Origin: Microcoleus sp. FACHB-68
Lineage (GTDB): Bacteria > Cyanobacteriota > Cyanobacteriia > Cyanobacteriales > Oscillatoriaceae
Length of the DNA stretch: 64,000 nucleotides
NCBI RefSeq assembly: GCF_014695715.1
Contig: NZ_JACJOT010000008.1
Location: forward strand, 186,001-250,000
Direction of reading: 5' to 3'
Of this stretch, positions 26,659 to 35,945 are shown piece by piece. The notes under the pieces were generated by a model. It was not told the DNA's origin. It ran no database searches and saw nothing but the letters and a program-made list of their open reading frames with translations. Each line of letters begins with the position of its first letter. Within the stretch, counting starts at the first letter, position 1. The translations under genes were made by a program, and so were the position numbers.

Positions 26659-27246
26659 CGGCTCTCGTATTCACTCTACGTTACAGGACGCCATGTTTAG
26701 GCGCTATCTTAATGAGCCAGGGCTATTGAATAATAATTCCCCAGCCTAAATCCAAAGAATTTGCTAATTGCCGGCAACACCGCAGGTGCAACATTTCCGG
26801 TTCCATTTAATCTTGCTCGACTTTGCCGATCCTTCCATCCCGCTCTAGGCATAACTACTTTTTAAGGTTTCATCCCTGAGGAATATACAAGAATTAATGA
26901 TGAGTTCGCATATCAATTTATTTTATAATTTAAGCTTTAAAATTCAAGCTTATTTACTTTGAATATTAGTTGTAAATAATAAATTAATTTAATTTAGTTA
27001 GATATTTTATTTTATTTTAATCAACAGAAAAGCAAGTTTTAATGAATTATAATACTTTGAGTGAGCAAGATGCCCACATACCCAAATTTTTAGAGGATTT
27101 ATTACCTAAATTCTAGCCCAGGATGGCACGCTGCGAATTGCGCCCATCCTGGGCTATTTGCAAAAACGGGTGACGACTATTAGACACCGGCAGGTTTTAA
27201 AACCTAAACATCAACGTTTGCAAATCATCAAAAATCCAACACATTT
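26659..27246. other. 588-bp AT-rich intergenic region
   Basis: The left half should hold the lipoprotein promoter (minus strand). Positions 26880-27060 are extremely AT-rich. A 24-codon micro-ORF occupies 27042-27116 (plus strand, MNYNTLSEQD...LPKF) and ends inside a strong hairpin at 27114-27156. No recognisable gene was found. Confidence 0.5.
27114..27156. terminator. 13-bp perfect hairpin, probable terminator
   Basis: TAGCCCAGGATGG (27114-27126) pairs perfectly with CCATCCTGGGCTA (27144-27156) around a 17-nt loop. It lies 90 bp after the stop of the minus-strand phytyltransferase gene and overlaps the stop of a plus-strand micro-ORF. There is no long T-run on either side, so a role as RNA stabiliser is also possible. 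Confidence 0.55.
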
Positions 27247-28242
27247 TTAAGCCAAAAAACAGGCGGAAGGAAATATCAGATATTCCAAGAAAAAGAGTTT
27301 CCAAATAAATTGGTAAAACTGTGCGATTTCGGCTTTATCTCGCAAATCTACCTGCTTGCTGCGCCACCACATCAAACTCAAGGCAATCAGATGCGTGATG
27401 GTTAAGAATAGCGGATTAACGCTCGGCAACCAAAGCCAACCGGCAAGCGTGAGGGAAAGGTAGCAGACGGTTAACACCCATCGGGCAAGATTAAATACTG
27501 CCGGCGCACCCATTTGCAGGGTAAAAGTGGTGATGTTGTATTGCCGATCACCTTCCATATCGGGGATATCTTTAAAGATGGCAATTGCAAAGGTAAAGAC
27601 CAAAATAAACAGCGTCAGCGCCCAAATCGTGGGGGGAATGCTCGGGACGCTCAGCTTTTCTAACTGCAAGAACACCCAGTTAAAATGAAGAAACAAGCCT
27701 AAATTAACAACCACTCCCCGGACGGTAAAAATACAAAAAGATGCCCAAAAGGGAAAGCGTTTTAAGCGCACCGGCGGCAGGGAATAAGCCGTTCCCAAGG
27801 CTAAACTGATACTCACCATGCCCAACAACCACGGCCCTAACAACAGTGCCAGCAGCAGGGCTAGAATGCCGGTAATTGCCACAATCAGCTGGGCTTGCCG
27901 GCGCGAAAACTCACCGGCAGCTATCGGCAAATGTGGCTTATTAATTTTGTCAATTTCTACATCTTCTAGCTGGTTTAGCCCGACAATGTAAACATTGCCA
28001 CACAGACAGGCAATCCAAGTGCCGAAGAGTTGCACCCACGGGATGCCGGTGAAACCAGTGCCGGTGTTTTCAGCATAAGTGATTGAGTACAACGCCAAAA
28101 CACTCAGACTCGTGCCAACAATTGTGTGGGGGCGAGAGAACTTCCAGAAGGCATAAAGCGAGGAAACTGATTGCTGTAAAAAGCCAGGTTTGGAAGACTC
28201 AGGTTGTGAAGTTGGAGATTTTTGAGAAGAAATCTGGCTCAT
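27247..28242 (-). CDS. hpt: Homogentisate phytyltransferase
   Basis: This 331-residue UbiA-family prenyltransferase with about eight or nine membrane spans joins homogentisate to phytyl diphosphate, the committed step of tocopherol synthesis, in the thylakoid or inner membrane. The first aspartate-rich motif NQLEDVEIDKINKP is at about residue 105, and the second region DIPDMEGDRQYNI is at about 225. The soluble N-terminus (about 35 residues) is Ser/Gln-rich. The sequence closely matches the cyanobacterial Slr1736 pattern as I recall it (WKFSRPHTIVGTSLSVLALY). The ATG at 28242 is followed by a typical N-terminal extension; no upstream partner gene is linked. Confidence 0.93.
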   Translation of the reverse strand: MSQISSQKSPTSQPESSKPGFLQQSVSSLYAFWKFSRPHTIVGTSLSVLALYSITYAENTGTGFTGIPWVQLFGTWIACLCGNVYIVGLNQLEDVEIDKINKPHLPIAAGEFSRRQAQLIVAITGILALLLALLLGPWLLGMVSISLALGTAYSLPPVRLKRFPFWASFCIFTVRGVVVNLGLFLHFNWVFLQLEKLSVPSIPPTIWALTLFILVFTFAIAIFKDIPDMEGDRQYNITTFTLQMGAPAVFNLARWVLTVCYLSLTLAGWLWLPSVNPLFLTITHLIALSLMWWRSKQVDLRDKAEIAQFYQFIWKLFFLEYLIFPSACFLA

Positions 28243-28470
28243 GGACGCCCTAAATGATTATTTTTGCCTAATCTTAAGTTTAGGGGCGCGTGGCAATGCT
28301 TCTCTACATCTGTTGCGTCTGCTTTTTAGCGTTAAGGCGTTAGGCAAGCTGGAATCTTTCAACCGCAGCCTCTAACAGATGCGGCTTAAGAATTCTGATT
28401 GGGTTAGAACTACGCTCAAATAACTCGATGCAAGGCTCGATCTCAGCGTTTTGCCGGGTATTTGTGGCTG

Positions 28471-30123
28471 CTATTCCAATTGGGGAATCAGTTGCAGTGG
28501 GCCGAGTCCGAGGTCTTTGGCTGACAGTGATCTCACTTCAAACAAAGCCAGCATATCTTTAAGCTTGGGATTACCCCGCGAAGCACCTGTCAGCCCTTGG
28601 GCAATTATTAAGCCACAGTAACCCTTCGTTTTTTTACAGCGCTGATCCCACTTTTTGCGGGCAGCGACGTGAACTGGATCGTCTTCAATAAATTCACCAA
28701 ACAGGTGCAACTGACCATTGCCCGTCTGTAAAATTCCCAGATCGTAGACAACGTCTTCAAATGAGTCTTCTCCGCGATTAAAGCAAATTGCCTTTAACCC
28801 GCCGGCATCTTGCAATTGCTGAATCATCGCTTTGGCTTTGGGGCGCGAGGTTTGAATCATTACCACCGGCAGCCCTTCGCCGGCAGCGGTGACTGGGCCA
28901 GATTGATAGCACTCAACGCCGCTGCGAAGAAATTCCACGGTGTCCCAAGGCACTACACCCAAACTCAGAAATGAATTTGCCGGCACCAAGTCATCTCGCA
29001 GCAGGGGTTGGCCAGCCTCAAAATCCTCATCATCTTCTTCGTCTGCAGCGTTGGCCATTTCCAATAGTTCGCTTTCCAACTCAGGCTGGGTGGCAACTTT
29101 AACGGAGATGGTTGCAGGTTTGGCATCATCGACTGCCGGTAGAGGAATGCGATAGCGGCTGTTTAACTTCGGCAACGCCTCCCCTCCCAGTTTTTGACGT
29201 GAAGCCCGCCAAAAGCGATGCAGGGCTTCAAGTGCCACCCAAACCGTTAGCGCCTCTTCCTCGTAAAGAAACGAGCGCAGCCCTTCGAGTGGGTGGAGGT
29301 TGCCAAAGCTTGGTTGAATTTCAGATAGGGGCAGATCGGCGAGATCAAAGTCGTCTTCATACTCATCTGCGACATCGCCAATACTTTCAAAACTCAGAAA
29401 CAGGCAGTCTTGACCGAGGAAGGCTTCTTCAAGCTGGTTGATAGACTCATTCGCCAAAACCCGCTGTCGAAAGCGCTTGAGCGAATCGATGGAACGATAA
29501 AGCAAAATTCCATAATCGACGCCCAGCATTCCCAAAACGCAGAGATATAGAGTATCGATGTCCCACTGGTTGAGTTCGACCGATAGAATTTGGTGATCGC
29601 CTAGTAACTCCCAAGGTGCGTCGCGCCAAATATCATAAGCTTTCTGAGTTAAAACTTCAGCATACTGAGGCGGCAGATGGGGCGGCTTGGTGCTAACAAC
29701 GTCTTGAAATCCTCTGAAGATTTCGTCAATCAGAGGTAATTCTGGTACATACTCAATGGTAATATCCAGCTCTTGCAAGACACCCCGTAGGTAAAACTTC
29801 AGTTCTCGGTCTTTGACAACAATTTTTTGAGGTCGAGCCGGCTGTGCGGGACTGTGGGGGTGTTCGATCGCCCGCAGCAATGTCCGAACGATCGCTTCTG
29901 GGCCGGTATCAATTGTCACCATATCCATCGCCCGAACAAATCCTTGTGAACCATCCACCCAAAGAATGCACTCACTGGTGCCGGCTGATGCAGAAACTGG
30001 GTCTGCCCACTCTTGGCTCATAGCATCTTCAGCCGATAAGGGGCGACGATCACCCTCCCACACGCTGGGAATTTGCGGTAGATTTTGCAGGCGACGACGG
30101 GTAGAGTGATTGAGAGCTGTCAT
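28471..30123 (-). CDS. Conserved cyanobacterial protein, DUF6930-like
   Basis: This soluble protein of about 550 residues is conserved in cyanobacteria and has no known function. The frame is open to 30231, but Met at 30123 gives the typical beginning TALNHSTRRRLQNLPQIPSV and is preferred; the upstream 36 residues look non-native. The middle contains DLADLPLSE and very acidic loops (NAADEEDDEDFEAG). The C-terminal third, from about residue 430, reads GLPVVMIQTSRPKAKAMIQQ and ends with the KKWDQRCKKTKGYCGLIIAQ segment. There is no membrane segment. The gene is divergent from the SufA-like gene, 318 bp away. Confidence 0.8.
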   Translation of the reverse strand: MTALNHSTRRRLQNLPQIPSVWEGDRRPLSAEDAMSQEWADPVSASAGTSECILWVDGSQGFVRAMDMVTIDTGPEAIVRTLLRAIEHPHSPAQPARPQKIVVKDRELKFYLRGVLQELDITIEYVPELPLIDEIFRGFQDVVSTKPPHLPPQYAEVLTQKAYDIWRDAPWELLGDHQILSVELNQWDIDTLYLCVLGMLGVDYGILLYRSIDSLKRFRQRVLANESINQLEEAFLGQDCLFLSFESIGDVADEYEDDFDLADLPLSEIQPSFGNLHPLEGLRSFLYEEEALTVWVALEALHRFWRASRQKLGGEALPKLNSRYRIPLPAVDDAKPATISVKVATQPELESELLEMANAADEEDDEDFEAGQPLLRDDLVPANSFLSLGVVPWDTVEFLRSGVECYQSGPVTAAGEGLPVVMIQTSRPKAKAMIQQLQDAGGLKAICFNRGEDSFEDVVYDLGILQTGNGQLHLFGEFIEDDPVHVAARKKWDQRCKKTKGYCGLIIAQGLTGASRGNPKLKDMLALFEVRSLSAKDLGLGPLQLIPQLE

Positions 30124-30441
30124 AGACTCAGTCAACTGGATGAGGGAACAATCATACATGAGGGAGTGGCGAGAAGCCGCAGTTTTTGATAAGTCACTTC
30201 CTGCTGCGGGCCGTTTTTGAAGTTGATGCAATAGCTGTTCAACTTGCCTGCCGGCACTACCCTATTTCCTTACGGTTGAAGACTTTAAGCAACTGGATAG
30301 ACTTCAACTTACTATTACCAGCATAGAGAGTTTTTTGCCCCTGCAGTCTGCCAAAAGTCTACAATCTCCGAGTTCTCGATAAAATAGATGGACAAGCTCA
30401 AGCAGCCTGTATCATCTCGGCACAAGGAGTCGTGTAAACCA

Positions 30442-30798
30442 ATGACACAAGCAACTCAGTCTCAACAACGGGGTATCCAAATTACAGAAACCGCCTTGCA
30501 GCAGGTTAAGTCACTGCAGCAAAGCCAAGGCAAGGAACTCTGTCTGCGTGTGGGAGTGCGCCAAGGTGGCTGCTCAGGGATGTCCTATACGATGGATTTT
30601 GAGGATCTCAGTAATATCCGCGAGGATGATGAGGTTTTTGACTACGATGGCTTTAAAGTTATCAGCGACCGGCGCAGCCTGCTATATCTCTACGGTCTAG
30701 TGCTTGACTACAGCAATGCTATGATTGGCGGTGGCTTTCAGTTCACCAACCCGAATGCCAATCAGACTTGTGGCTGTGGCAAGTCATTTTCTGCTTAA
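30442..30798 (+). CDS. Iron-sulfur cluster assembly protein, SufA/IscA family
   Basis: This 118-residue A-type Fe-S carrier has the three conserved cysteines in GGCSGMSY and CGCGKSF at the end. It delivers or scaffolds [2Fe-2S]/[4Fe-4S] clusters in the cytoplasm. The ATG at 30442, preceded by AAGGAG (30424-30429), gives the normal family length. An in-frame ATG at 30388 would add 18 residues without family support. No other suf or isc gene is adjacent, which is usual for cyanobacterial sufA/iscA. A TPR gene follows 127 bp later on the same strand. Confidence 0.93.
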   Translation: MTQATQSQQRGIQITETALQQVKSLQQSQGKELCLRVGVRQGGCSGMSYTMDFEDLSNIREDDEVFDYDGFKVISDRRSLLYLYGLVLDYSNAMIGGGFQFTNPNANQTCGCGKSFSA

Positions 30799-30924
30799 AT
30801 TGAAACCCAACCTCCTTGAAATTGGAGCATAAGGTTTGGGGAATTGAGCATTGAGAATTATTTCTACATTTTCTCTGCACAATTCTCCCCGCTTCCCCTC
30901 TTTCCTCTCTTTCTTTATTTTCCT

Positions 30925-31347
30925 ATGACTCAAACTGCTGAAACGCTTTTTACTGAAGGAATAGACCGCTATAAAGCCGGTGAAGGCCCAGATACGCTGA
31001 TTCCAGTTTTTAAAGATATTTGCGAACGCGCCCCTAAAAATAGCCCCGCTTGGACGTGCTTGGCGTGGCTTTATCTGTTGGATAATAAGGCCGCTCAAGC
31101 TTTTAAGGCTGCTCAGAAGTCTGTCAAGTTAAATCCGCATGACGCTCAATCTAGAGTCAATCTCGCGATTGCAATGCTTGAAAGTAAGCAAAAAGGCGTG
31201 CGGCAGCACATCGACATGGCGCAGCAATTAATCATGGTTTCTTCAGAATTGCGGGATGAAGTTAAAGACAATCTTGAAGAAGGATTAAGTAGAAAAGCGG
31301 ATTGGGATAGCTTGAAGCGCGTCAAAGCGTGGCTATTTGAGGGTTAG
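30925..31347 (+). CDS. TPR-repeat protein
   Basis: This 140-residue protein has tetratricopeptide-like helical repeats: ALFTEG-type opening (ETLFTEGIDRYKAG), then AWTCLAWLYLLDNKAAQAFK and AQKSVKLNPHDAQSRVNLAI, which is a canonical TPR. The start at 30925 is chosen because the upstream in-frame sequence is low-complexity T/C-rich DNA. A role as a small protein-protein adaptor is a family inference. It follows the SufA-like gene and could share its transcript. Confidence 0.85.
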   Translation: MTQTAETLFTEGIDRYKAGEGPDTLIPVFKDICERAPKNSPAWTCLAWLYLLDNKAAQAFKAAQKSVKLNPHDAQSRVNLAIAMLESKQKGVRQHIDMAQQLIMVSSELRDEVKDNLEEGLSRKADWDSLKRVKAWLFEG

Positions 31348-31348
31348 G

Positions 31349-31375
31349 CCGGCACAAATTGAAGGCCGGTGCCGG
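31349..31375 (+). terminator. Possible terminator after TPR gene
   Basis: A 7-bp stem CCGGCAC/GTGCCGG with a 13-nt loop begins 2 bp after the stop codon and is followed by TATTTATC. The T-run is poor. Confidence 0.4.
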
Positions 31376-31479
31376 TATTTATCCCTAAATTTATTCTATT
31401 GTGTAGGAATTGTAATAATTCCTTACTTAAATACACGTAAAAAAAGTGAAATCTAATGATAAGATTTTATGAACCGAAG

Positions 31480-31498
31480 GATAAAAGAATCTTTTATC
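31480..31498. promoter_or_regulatory. Palindrome upstream of the 64-aa ORF
   Basis: GATAAAAG-AAT-CTTTTATC is a perfect 8-bp inverted repeat 44 bp before the ATG at 31542. It could be an operator or a leader hairpin. Confidence 0.45.
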
Positions 31499-31541
31499 TC
31501 GTCTTTCAAACATTTTGTACATCATCCGGAGTTAGACTACC

Positions 31542-31736
31542 ATGACTAATGAAAACGTTGAAATCAAACCAGAAACCCGCAACCACAAAGGATTCTTCAT
31601 TCAAGAAGCTGCTTACAAGCTGATGGGCATTGATGAGTCCGGTTGGGCATTAATTTGCATTGATGACGCAGTTTGCCATTATGTTGACCCAGACAATCTT
31701 CAAGCACCAAACGAATCAGGCGGCAGCTTCGAGTAA
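31542..31736 (+). CDS. Small acidic protein, 64 aa
   Basis: This 64-residue acidic protein of unknown function contains one well-ordered block, GFFIQEAAYKLMGIDESGWA followed by LICIDDAVCHYVDP, flanked by polar tails. Cys residues at about 46 and 52 are present. The upstream sequence CCGGAGTTAG gives a reasonable ribosome site (GGAG, about 13 bp before the ATG). Codon pattern and neat ends support a real gene. There are no neighbours in operon distance. A palindrome lies upstream. Confidence 0.6.
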   Translation: MTNENVEIKPETRNHKGFFIQEAAYKLMGIDESGWALICIDDAVCHYVDPDNLQAPNESGGSFE

Positions 31737-31929
31737 GCAGACGTCTATGCCACCAGAAGGATTTTTCTCAATATCTTTGGATTGGACGGCTGTACTTGCT
31801 TAAAGTGCAGCCAAATTTTTTGAGAAAACGCTATCAATCAAAACTATTTTAGCTTAATTGAAACGAGCTGAACAAAAGTTAAAGCCTTAATTTTTGGCAG
31901 TTTATTTAAAAACCTAACAAAAATTAATA

Positions 31930-32436
31930 TTAACCATTATCATTGAGCCGGCAACGCCCTTGTGTCTCGCACTCAATTCGCTTCTGGCGATTGCTAACAA
32001 TTGTTGCTAAATTTGGTCGCCCAGTCAGACTCAGCCGGTAATCTGCCCAAATTTCATATAACTTATCAACAATTGCCCCAATCACCGGCAACTTGGTAAC
32101 GGCATAAATCCAACCCATTCCCAGGATTTCATAGACGCGGCGGAAGACTTCCACATTCTTAATAACCGTCCCGTCAGGAAGCACCGCATGGATTCGCCCC
32201 ATTGCTGTTTCAAAATCAACCCCGCCATGCGCTTCTGGGGTGTAGTCATCGTCAGCAATGTCCACAAACGCCACCAAACCTCGACCGGCATCCCGTCTCT
32301 GCAAGAAATTCACCTCTCGCAAACACAAAGGACATTGACCGTCGTAGAGTAGTTCAATCTGCCATGATGGCGAACTGGACTGGGTTTGAGTCGTCACTTC
32401 AACGGATTCGGGGAAGTCAGTCTTAGACGGAGGCAT
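31930..32436 (-). CDS. DCC-family thiol-disulfide oxidoreductase-like protein (DUF393)
   Basis: This 168-residue protein has the family signature YDGQCPLCLREVNFLQRRDA (Asp-Cys-x-x-Cys arrangement) near residue 31, as in the DCC family predicted to have a thioredoxin-like fold. The remainder follows the family order, with FVDI, a GVDFETAMGRIHAVLPDG strand pair and the YEILGMGWIYAVTKLP helix. A Cys pair near the C-terminus (IECETQGRC) is extra. Function in the family is unproven. It stands alone. Confidence 0.88.
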   Translation of the reverse strand: MPPSKTDFPESVEVTTQTQSSSPSWQIELLYDGQCPLCLREVNFLQRRDAGRGLVAFVDIADDDYTPEAHGGVDFETAMGRIHAVLPDGTVIKNVEVFRRVYEILGMGWIYAVTKLPVIGAIVDKLYEIWADYRLSLTGRPNLATIVSNRQKRIECETQGRCRLNDNG

Positions 32437-32577
32437 CGGCAGTTCTCACTTAAAATATTCCTCAAATGAGGAGAAACACACACACTCAATTATTGTTTTC
32501 ACCGGCTTTAGATGTACAGTGACAAATTACTGAACACTGTACATCTAGGCTTTACTTTCACTCTAACGCGTTACGCC

Positions 32578-33951
32578 CTACTTCACAATTTCATTACTCG
32601 AAGTTTTGCTGGTTTTACTGGGGTTGGGAGTTAACTCCGCTGGGGGTGATTGAACCGCACCCCAATCAATTAACAAACGATTGAGAAGCACTTCTTGTTG
32701 AGCGCGAAATTCATCCTGATTTTCTCCGCCATTCATAATCGCAACCCAGACAGAACCGAGCTTTTGAGTGGGCATGGCACCGGCTAAAGAACTCACCCGA
32801 TTTAAGGTGCCGGTTTTCAGAACAGTATAGGCAGGAATTTTGCGAGCTTCTAAGACGCCTAAATCTTTACCGGCAATCGCAAATACATCGGCAATGGTCA
32901 TCTGATAAGGCTGCAAATACCGCTCAATTGCCTGAAACATTCCCACGGCTGCGCGAGGAGAAATTCGATTTTCTTCACCCAATCCAGAACCATTGATTAG
33001 TTGAATTTCTTCCGCCGGCACTCCGGCTGCTTCCGCTGCTTTTTGGGCAACGGCTTTTGCACCGCCGGCAGAATCTGCTAACATTTCAGCCATCAAGTTG
33101 TTACTGTACATATTCATCTTTTTCAGCAGTTCTGCAACTGGAAAAGAAAGATGCCGCACTAAAGGCTTGAATGACTCAGGAGGAGAAGAGATAACTTGCA
33201 CTGAACCATCAATTGCAACTTCAGGTCGGGGGGTTCCTTGAGGTAACGTTAAATATTGATCTTCCGCTTCCGCCGGCCAATCTTGAGAATTCAAGCCTTG
33301 TTTGAGAAAAGTCCCAGATGTCTGCGGTTTTGGCTCAAAGTTCATGTAAAAATTGCCGGCGATCACCAAATTGCCGGTCACTCGCTTAATACCCATCTGA
33401 TTTAAGGTATTACCTAAAGCAATTGCTTCTTCCCAAACAAAGAAAGGATCTTCTCCTCCTTGAATGACCAGATCGCCTTTTAATACCCCATTTTCAATCG
33501 GGCCGGTTGCGCCAATCAGCGTTACAAATTGATGCTCTGGGCCGAAAGTTTGCAGCACAGCTAGGGTTGTTGCCGCCTTTGTAACTGAAGCTGCCGGTAA
33601 AGGAACGGTGCCTTGATGATTCGCTAAAAGCACTTTGTTTGCTTCAATCCACACGCCTTGCTTTTCTTTAGAAAATCCTTGAGCAGCGAGTTTATTGACA
33701 TATTCCTCAATTTTTTTGTCTGTAACAGAGTCTGGATTATCTGGTGATAAAGCCTTATTGACAGGTTGTGTAAGACTTATCGGCTGTGACCCAGTATTCT
33801 CTGCACTTCCTGCGTTATTTCCTAACGGTTGAGTAGCGTCAGACTGAACTGAGACTGAAGCCGCGCCGGATGGATTAGAAGGAGAACATCCAGCTACAAG
33901 CGCTAAGATTCCTACAGACAAAACCGCCGTCAAAGATCCGATTTTTAGCAT
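32578..33951 (-). CDS. D-alanyl-D-alanine carboxypeptidase / endopeptidase, PBP4 (S13) family lipoprotein
   Basis: This 457-residue penicillin-binding protein of family S13 trims peptidoglycan peptides in the periplasm. The three active-site motifs are present in order: SVTK (in AASVTKAATT), SNN (in MYSNNLMAEML) and KTG (in LKTGTLNRV). The start at 33951 yields a clean lipoprotein signal, LKIGSLTAVLSVGILALVAGCS; a longer reading from 34005 would overlap the kinase gene upstream by 17 bp and spoil the signal. A Ser/Gln-rich linker of about 60 residues joins anchor and enzyme. It sits directly downstream of a Ser/Thr kinase on the same strand and is probably co-transcribed with it, suggesting kinase-linked cell-wall control (inference). 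Confidence 0.9.
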   Translation of the reverse strand: MLKIGSLTAVLSVGILALVAGCSPSNPSGAASVSVQSDATQPLGNNAGSAENTGSQPISLTQPVNKALSPDNPDSVTDKKIEEYVNKLAAQGFSKEKQGVWIEANKVLLANHQGTVPLPAASVTKAATTLAVLQTFGPEHQFVTLIGATGPIENGVLKGDLVIQGGEDPFFVWEEAIALGNTLNQMGIKRVTGNLVIAGNFYMNFEPKPQTSGTFLKQGLNSQDWPAEAEDQYLTLPQGTPRPEVAIDGSVQVISSPPESFKPLVRHLSFPVAELLKKMNMYSNNLMAEMLADSAGGAKAVAQKAAEAAGVPAEEIQLINGSGLGEENRISPRAAVGMFQAIERYLQPYQMTIADVFAIAGKDLGVLEARKIPAYTVLKTGTLNRVSSLAGAMPTQKLGSVWVAIMNGGENQDEFRAQQEVLLNRLLIDWGAVQSPPAELTPNPSKTSKTSSNEIVK

Positions 33952-33988
33952 TGTTTCTTGGGATTTAGACAAAATAGAAAGAAAAACT

Positions 33989-35566
33989 TTAACAGCCATT
34001 AACACCTTCTCTGATATTCAACCATTGTTGCTGCAAATCAGTTTCGGTTGGAAGAATTTTTCTCCCTCCTAACTCAGGATGTCTTTGATAAAAAATGTAA
34101 TCAACGACCGCCGCACATTGTCTGATTTGCGCCCATTCTTGTGCTAAATATGTTTCATTTGGCTGGATTTTTCTCCCTGCTAACTCAGGATATCTTTCGG
34201 AAAAAATTCTGTCTGCTATATTATCTAATTCTTTGGCAGTTGGCACCGCCGGCACGGGAGGAGTTGCAATGGGGGTGACGGATGGTGCCGGCATTACAGG
34301 GGGATTTGGAGAGGCAACCGGCGCGGGATTGGCTGGCGTAATCTCTGGAGAGGGAACCGGCGCTGTATTGATAGCTGCGGCTGCCGGCATCATCGGTGGA
34401 TCTGGAGAGGGAACCGGCGCGGGAGTTACTGGAGTTGGATCTGCAGAGGCAACCGGCGCGGGAGTTACTGGAGTTGATTCTATCGCCTCTTCAGATTTTG
34501 GTGCCGGTGATGGAGATGCTGCCGGTTGCACAACCACCGCCGGCTGCTGACTTTTTGCTAAAAATACGCCCGTTATCACCGACGCACCCACTAGCAAGCC
34601 GGCAACGAGGACATTTTTTAATCTACCTCCTGTTTGGGCGACATGAGTAGCCGGCTGGACTGTTTGGGGTGGTGCTGGGGAAGGAATTGTTGCTTGAGGC
34701 GGGGTTGGCGGTAATGTCACCATCGTTGCGGCAACAGTTGCGGAATAGTGCAAAGCATTGAGCATTTCCCTGGCTGTGGGGTAGCGCTGCTGGGGATGGG
34801 ATTGAATCGCCTTATCTAAGACCGTAACCAGCGCCGGAGTTACATTTAAAGCGTGCCGGTGCCACAGAATTTCGCCAGTGTGCGCGTCTGAATCCAATTG
34901 TTGCGGAAGTCTGCCGGTGAGCAAATAAATCGCCGTTAAGCCTAATGCGTACAAATCACTAGAATACACCGGCTTACCGGCTGCTTGCTCTCCTGGCATG
35001 AAACCGGGCGTTCCAATCGCAATCGAGCGGCTAGAGTTTTCTTGAGAACTCAACTCTGTATTCATCGTTTCCTTCACCGCGCCGAAATCAATCAGCACCG
35101 GCAAGCCATCCCGCTGTCGCCAAATAATATTATCTGGCTTGATATCCCGATGAACAATTCTTTTAGTGTGAACATAATCGAGCACGGGCAGAATATTAGC
35201 GAGAAGCGCCCTCACCGAACTTTCGCTGAGTAATCCAGCGGTTTTTAGCTTTTTTGTCAGGGTTTCGCCCTCAACCCACTCTTGCACCAAGTAAAATTGA
35301 GCGGCTTCTGAAAAGTAAGCATATAACCGGGGAATCTGAGGGTTGCTATCACCCAATTCTTCTAAAATTGCGGCTTCTCGCTGGAAACGCTCTTGAACAA
35401 TTTGGTTGATTTGGGGGTTATTCGTCACCGGCTTGAGTTGTTTAATCGCACACCGACGTGCTGATGGCATTTGGGTATCTTCTGCTAGAAAGGTTTCGCC
35501 AAACCCGCCGCTTCCTACTGTTTGCAGGATTTGGTAGCGATTGTTTAACAGTGCCGGTGCGATCAT
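33989..35566 (-). CDS. Ser/Thr protein kinase with Pro-rich linker and C-terminal tandem motif
   Basis: This 525-residue Hanks-type kinase has the glycine loop GSGGFGETFLAED at 18-30, Lys42 in AIKQLKP, the catalytic HRDIKPDN at 139-146 and DFG at 160-162. A transmembrane segment (NVLVAGLLVGASVITGVFLA) follows at about 320, so the kinase is cytoplasmic and the rest is extracytoplasmic. Next comes a Pro/Ala/Ser repeat region (units like PVASADPTPVTPAP) of about 90 residues. The end carries two copies of a ~40-residue unit: IFSERYPELAGRKIQPNETY...QEWAQIR and IFYQRHPELGGRKILPTETD...QQWLNIR. It is divergent from an FHA-domain ABC transporter and upstream of the PBP4 gene, a plausible signalling group. 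Confidence 0.93.
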   Translation of the reverse strand: MIAPALLNNRYQILQTVGSGGFGETFLAEDTQMPSARRCAIKQLKPVTNNPQINQIVQERFQREAAILEELGDSNPQIPRLYAYFSEAAQFYLVQEWVEGETLTKKLKTAGLLSESSVRALLANILPVLDYVHTKRIVHRDIKPDNIIWRQRDGLPVLIDFGAVKETMNTELSSQENSSRSIAIGTPGFMPGEQAAGKPVYSSDLYALGLTAIYLLTGRLPQQLDSDAHTGEILWHRHALNVTPALVTVLDKAIQSHPQQRYPTAREMLNALHYSATVAATMVTLPPTPPQATIPSPAPPQTVQPATHVAQTGGRLKNVLVAGLLVGASVITGVFLAKSQQPAVVVQPAASPSPAPKSEEAIESTPVTPAPVASADPTPVTPAPVPSPDPPMMPAAAAINTAPVPSPEITPANPAPVASPNPPVMPAPSVTPIATPPVPAVPTAKELDNIADRIFSERYPELAGRKIQPNETYLAQEWAQIRQCAAVVDYIFYQRHPELGGRKILPTETDLQQQWLNIREGVNGC

Positions 35567-35945
35567 CGCAGTTTTTGGGGTAAAAGTTTTCCTTTGAAGA
35601 TAGCATTCTGTATAAGAAACAGCTACCCGTTAACGGCAAAGTTAACATATTCTGTAAATTGCCTAAAAATTTAATATTTACAACGATAGAAAATTGCCTC
35701 TTATAAAGTTTTCTGAGGAAAGTCTGGATTAAAAGATGTGAGAGGCTTTGAGCTGTATTAAAAAGTTAGATTATTGAAGTTTTTGTCTTAAAAAAAATTA
35801 TTTTTTTATAATTAAATCGATTAAAGTTAAGTGAGTTATTATTAATTTATCAAAGATTTGCCAAAATTCAAACTTTTATCAAATTATAGCCTTGAGCGGT
35901 AAGCATCTCATTTAAAATCAAAAATATAAAAAATTTAGAATCAAT
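35567..35945. other. 379-bp divergent promoter region, AT-rich
   Basis: This is the shared intergenic region between the Ser/Thr kinase (minus) and the FHA-ABC transporter (plus). It is strongly AT-rich from about 35640 to 35940, with no gene and no GCCGG word. Confidence 0.6.
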
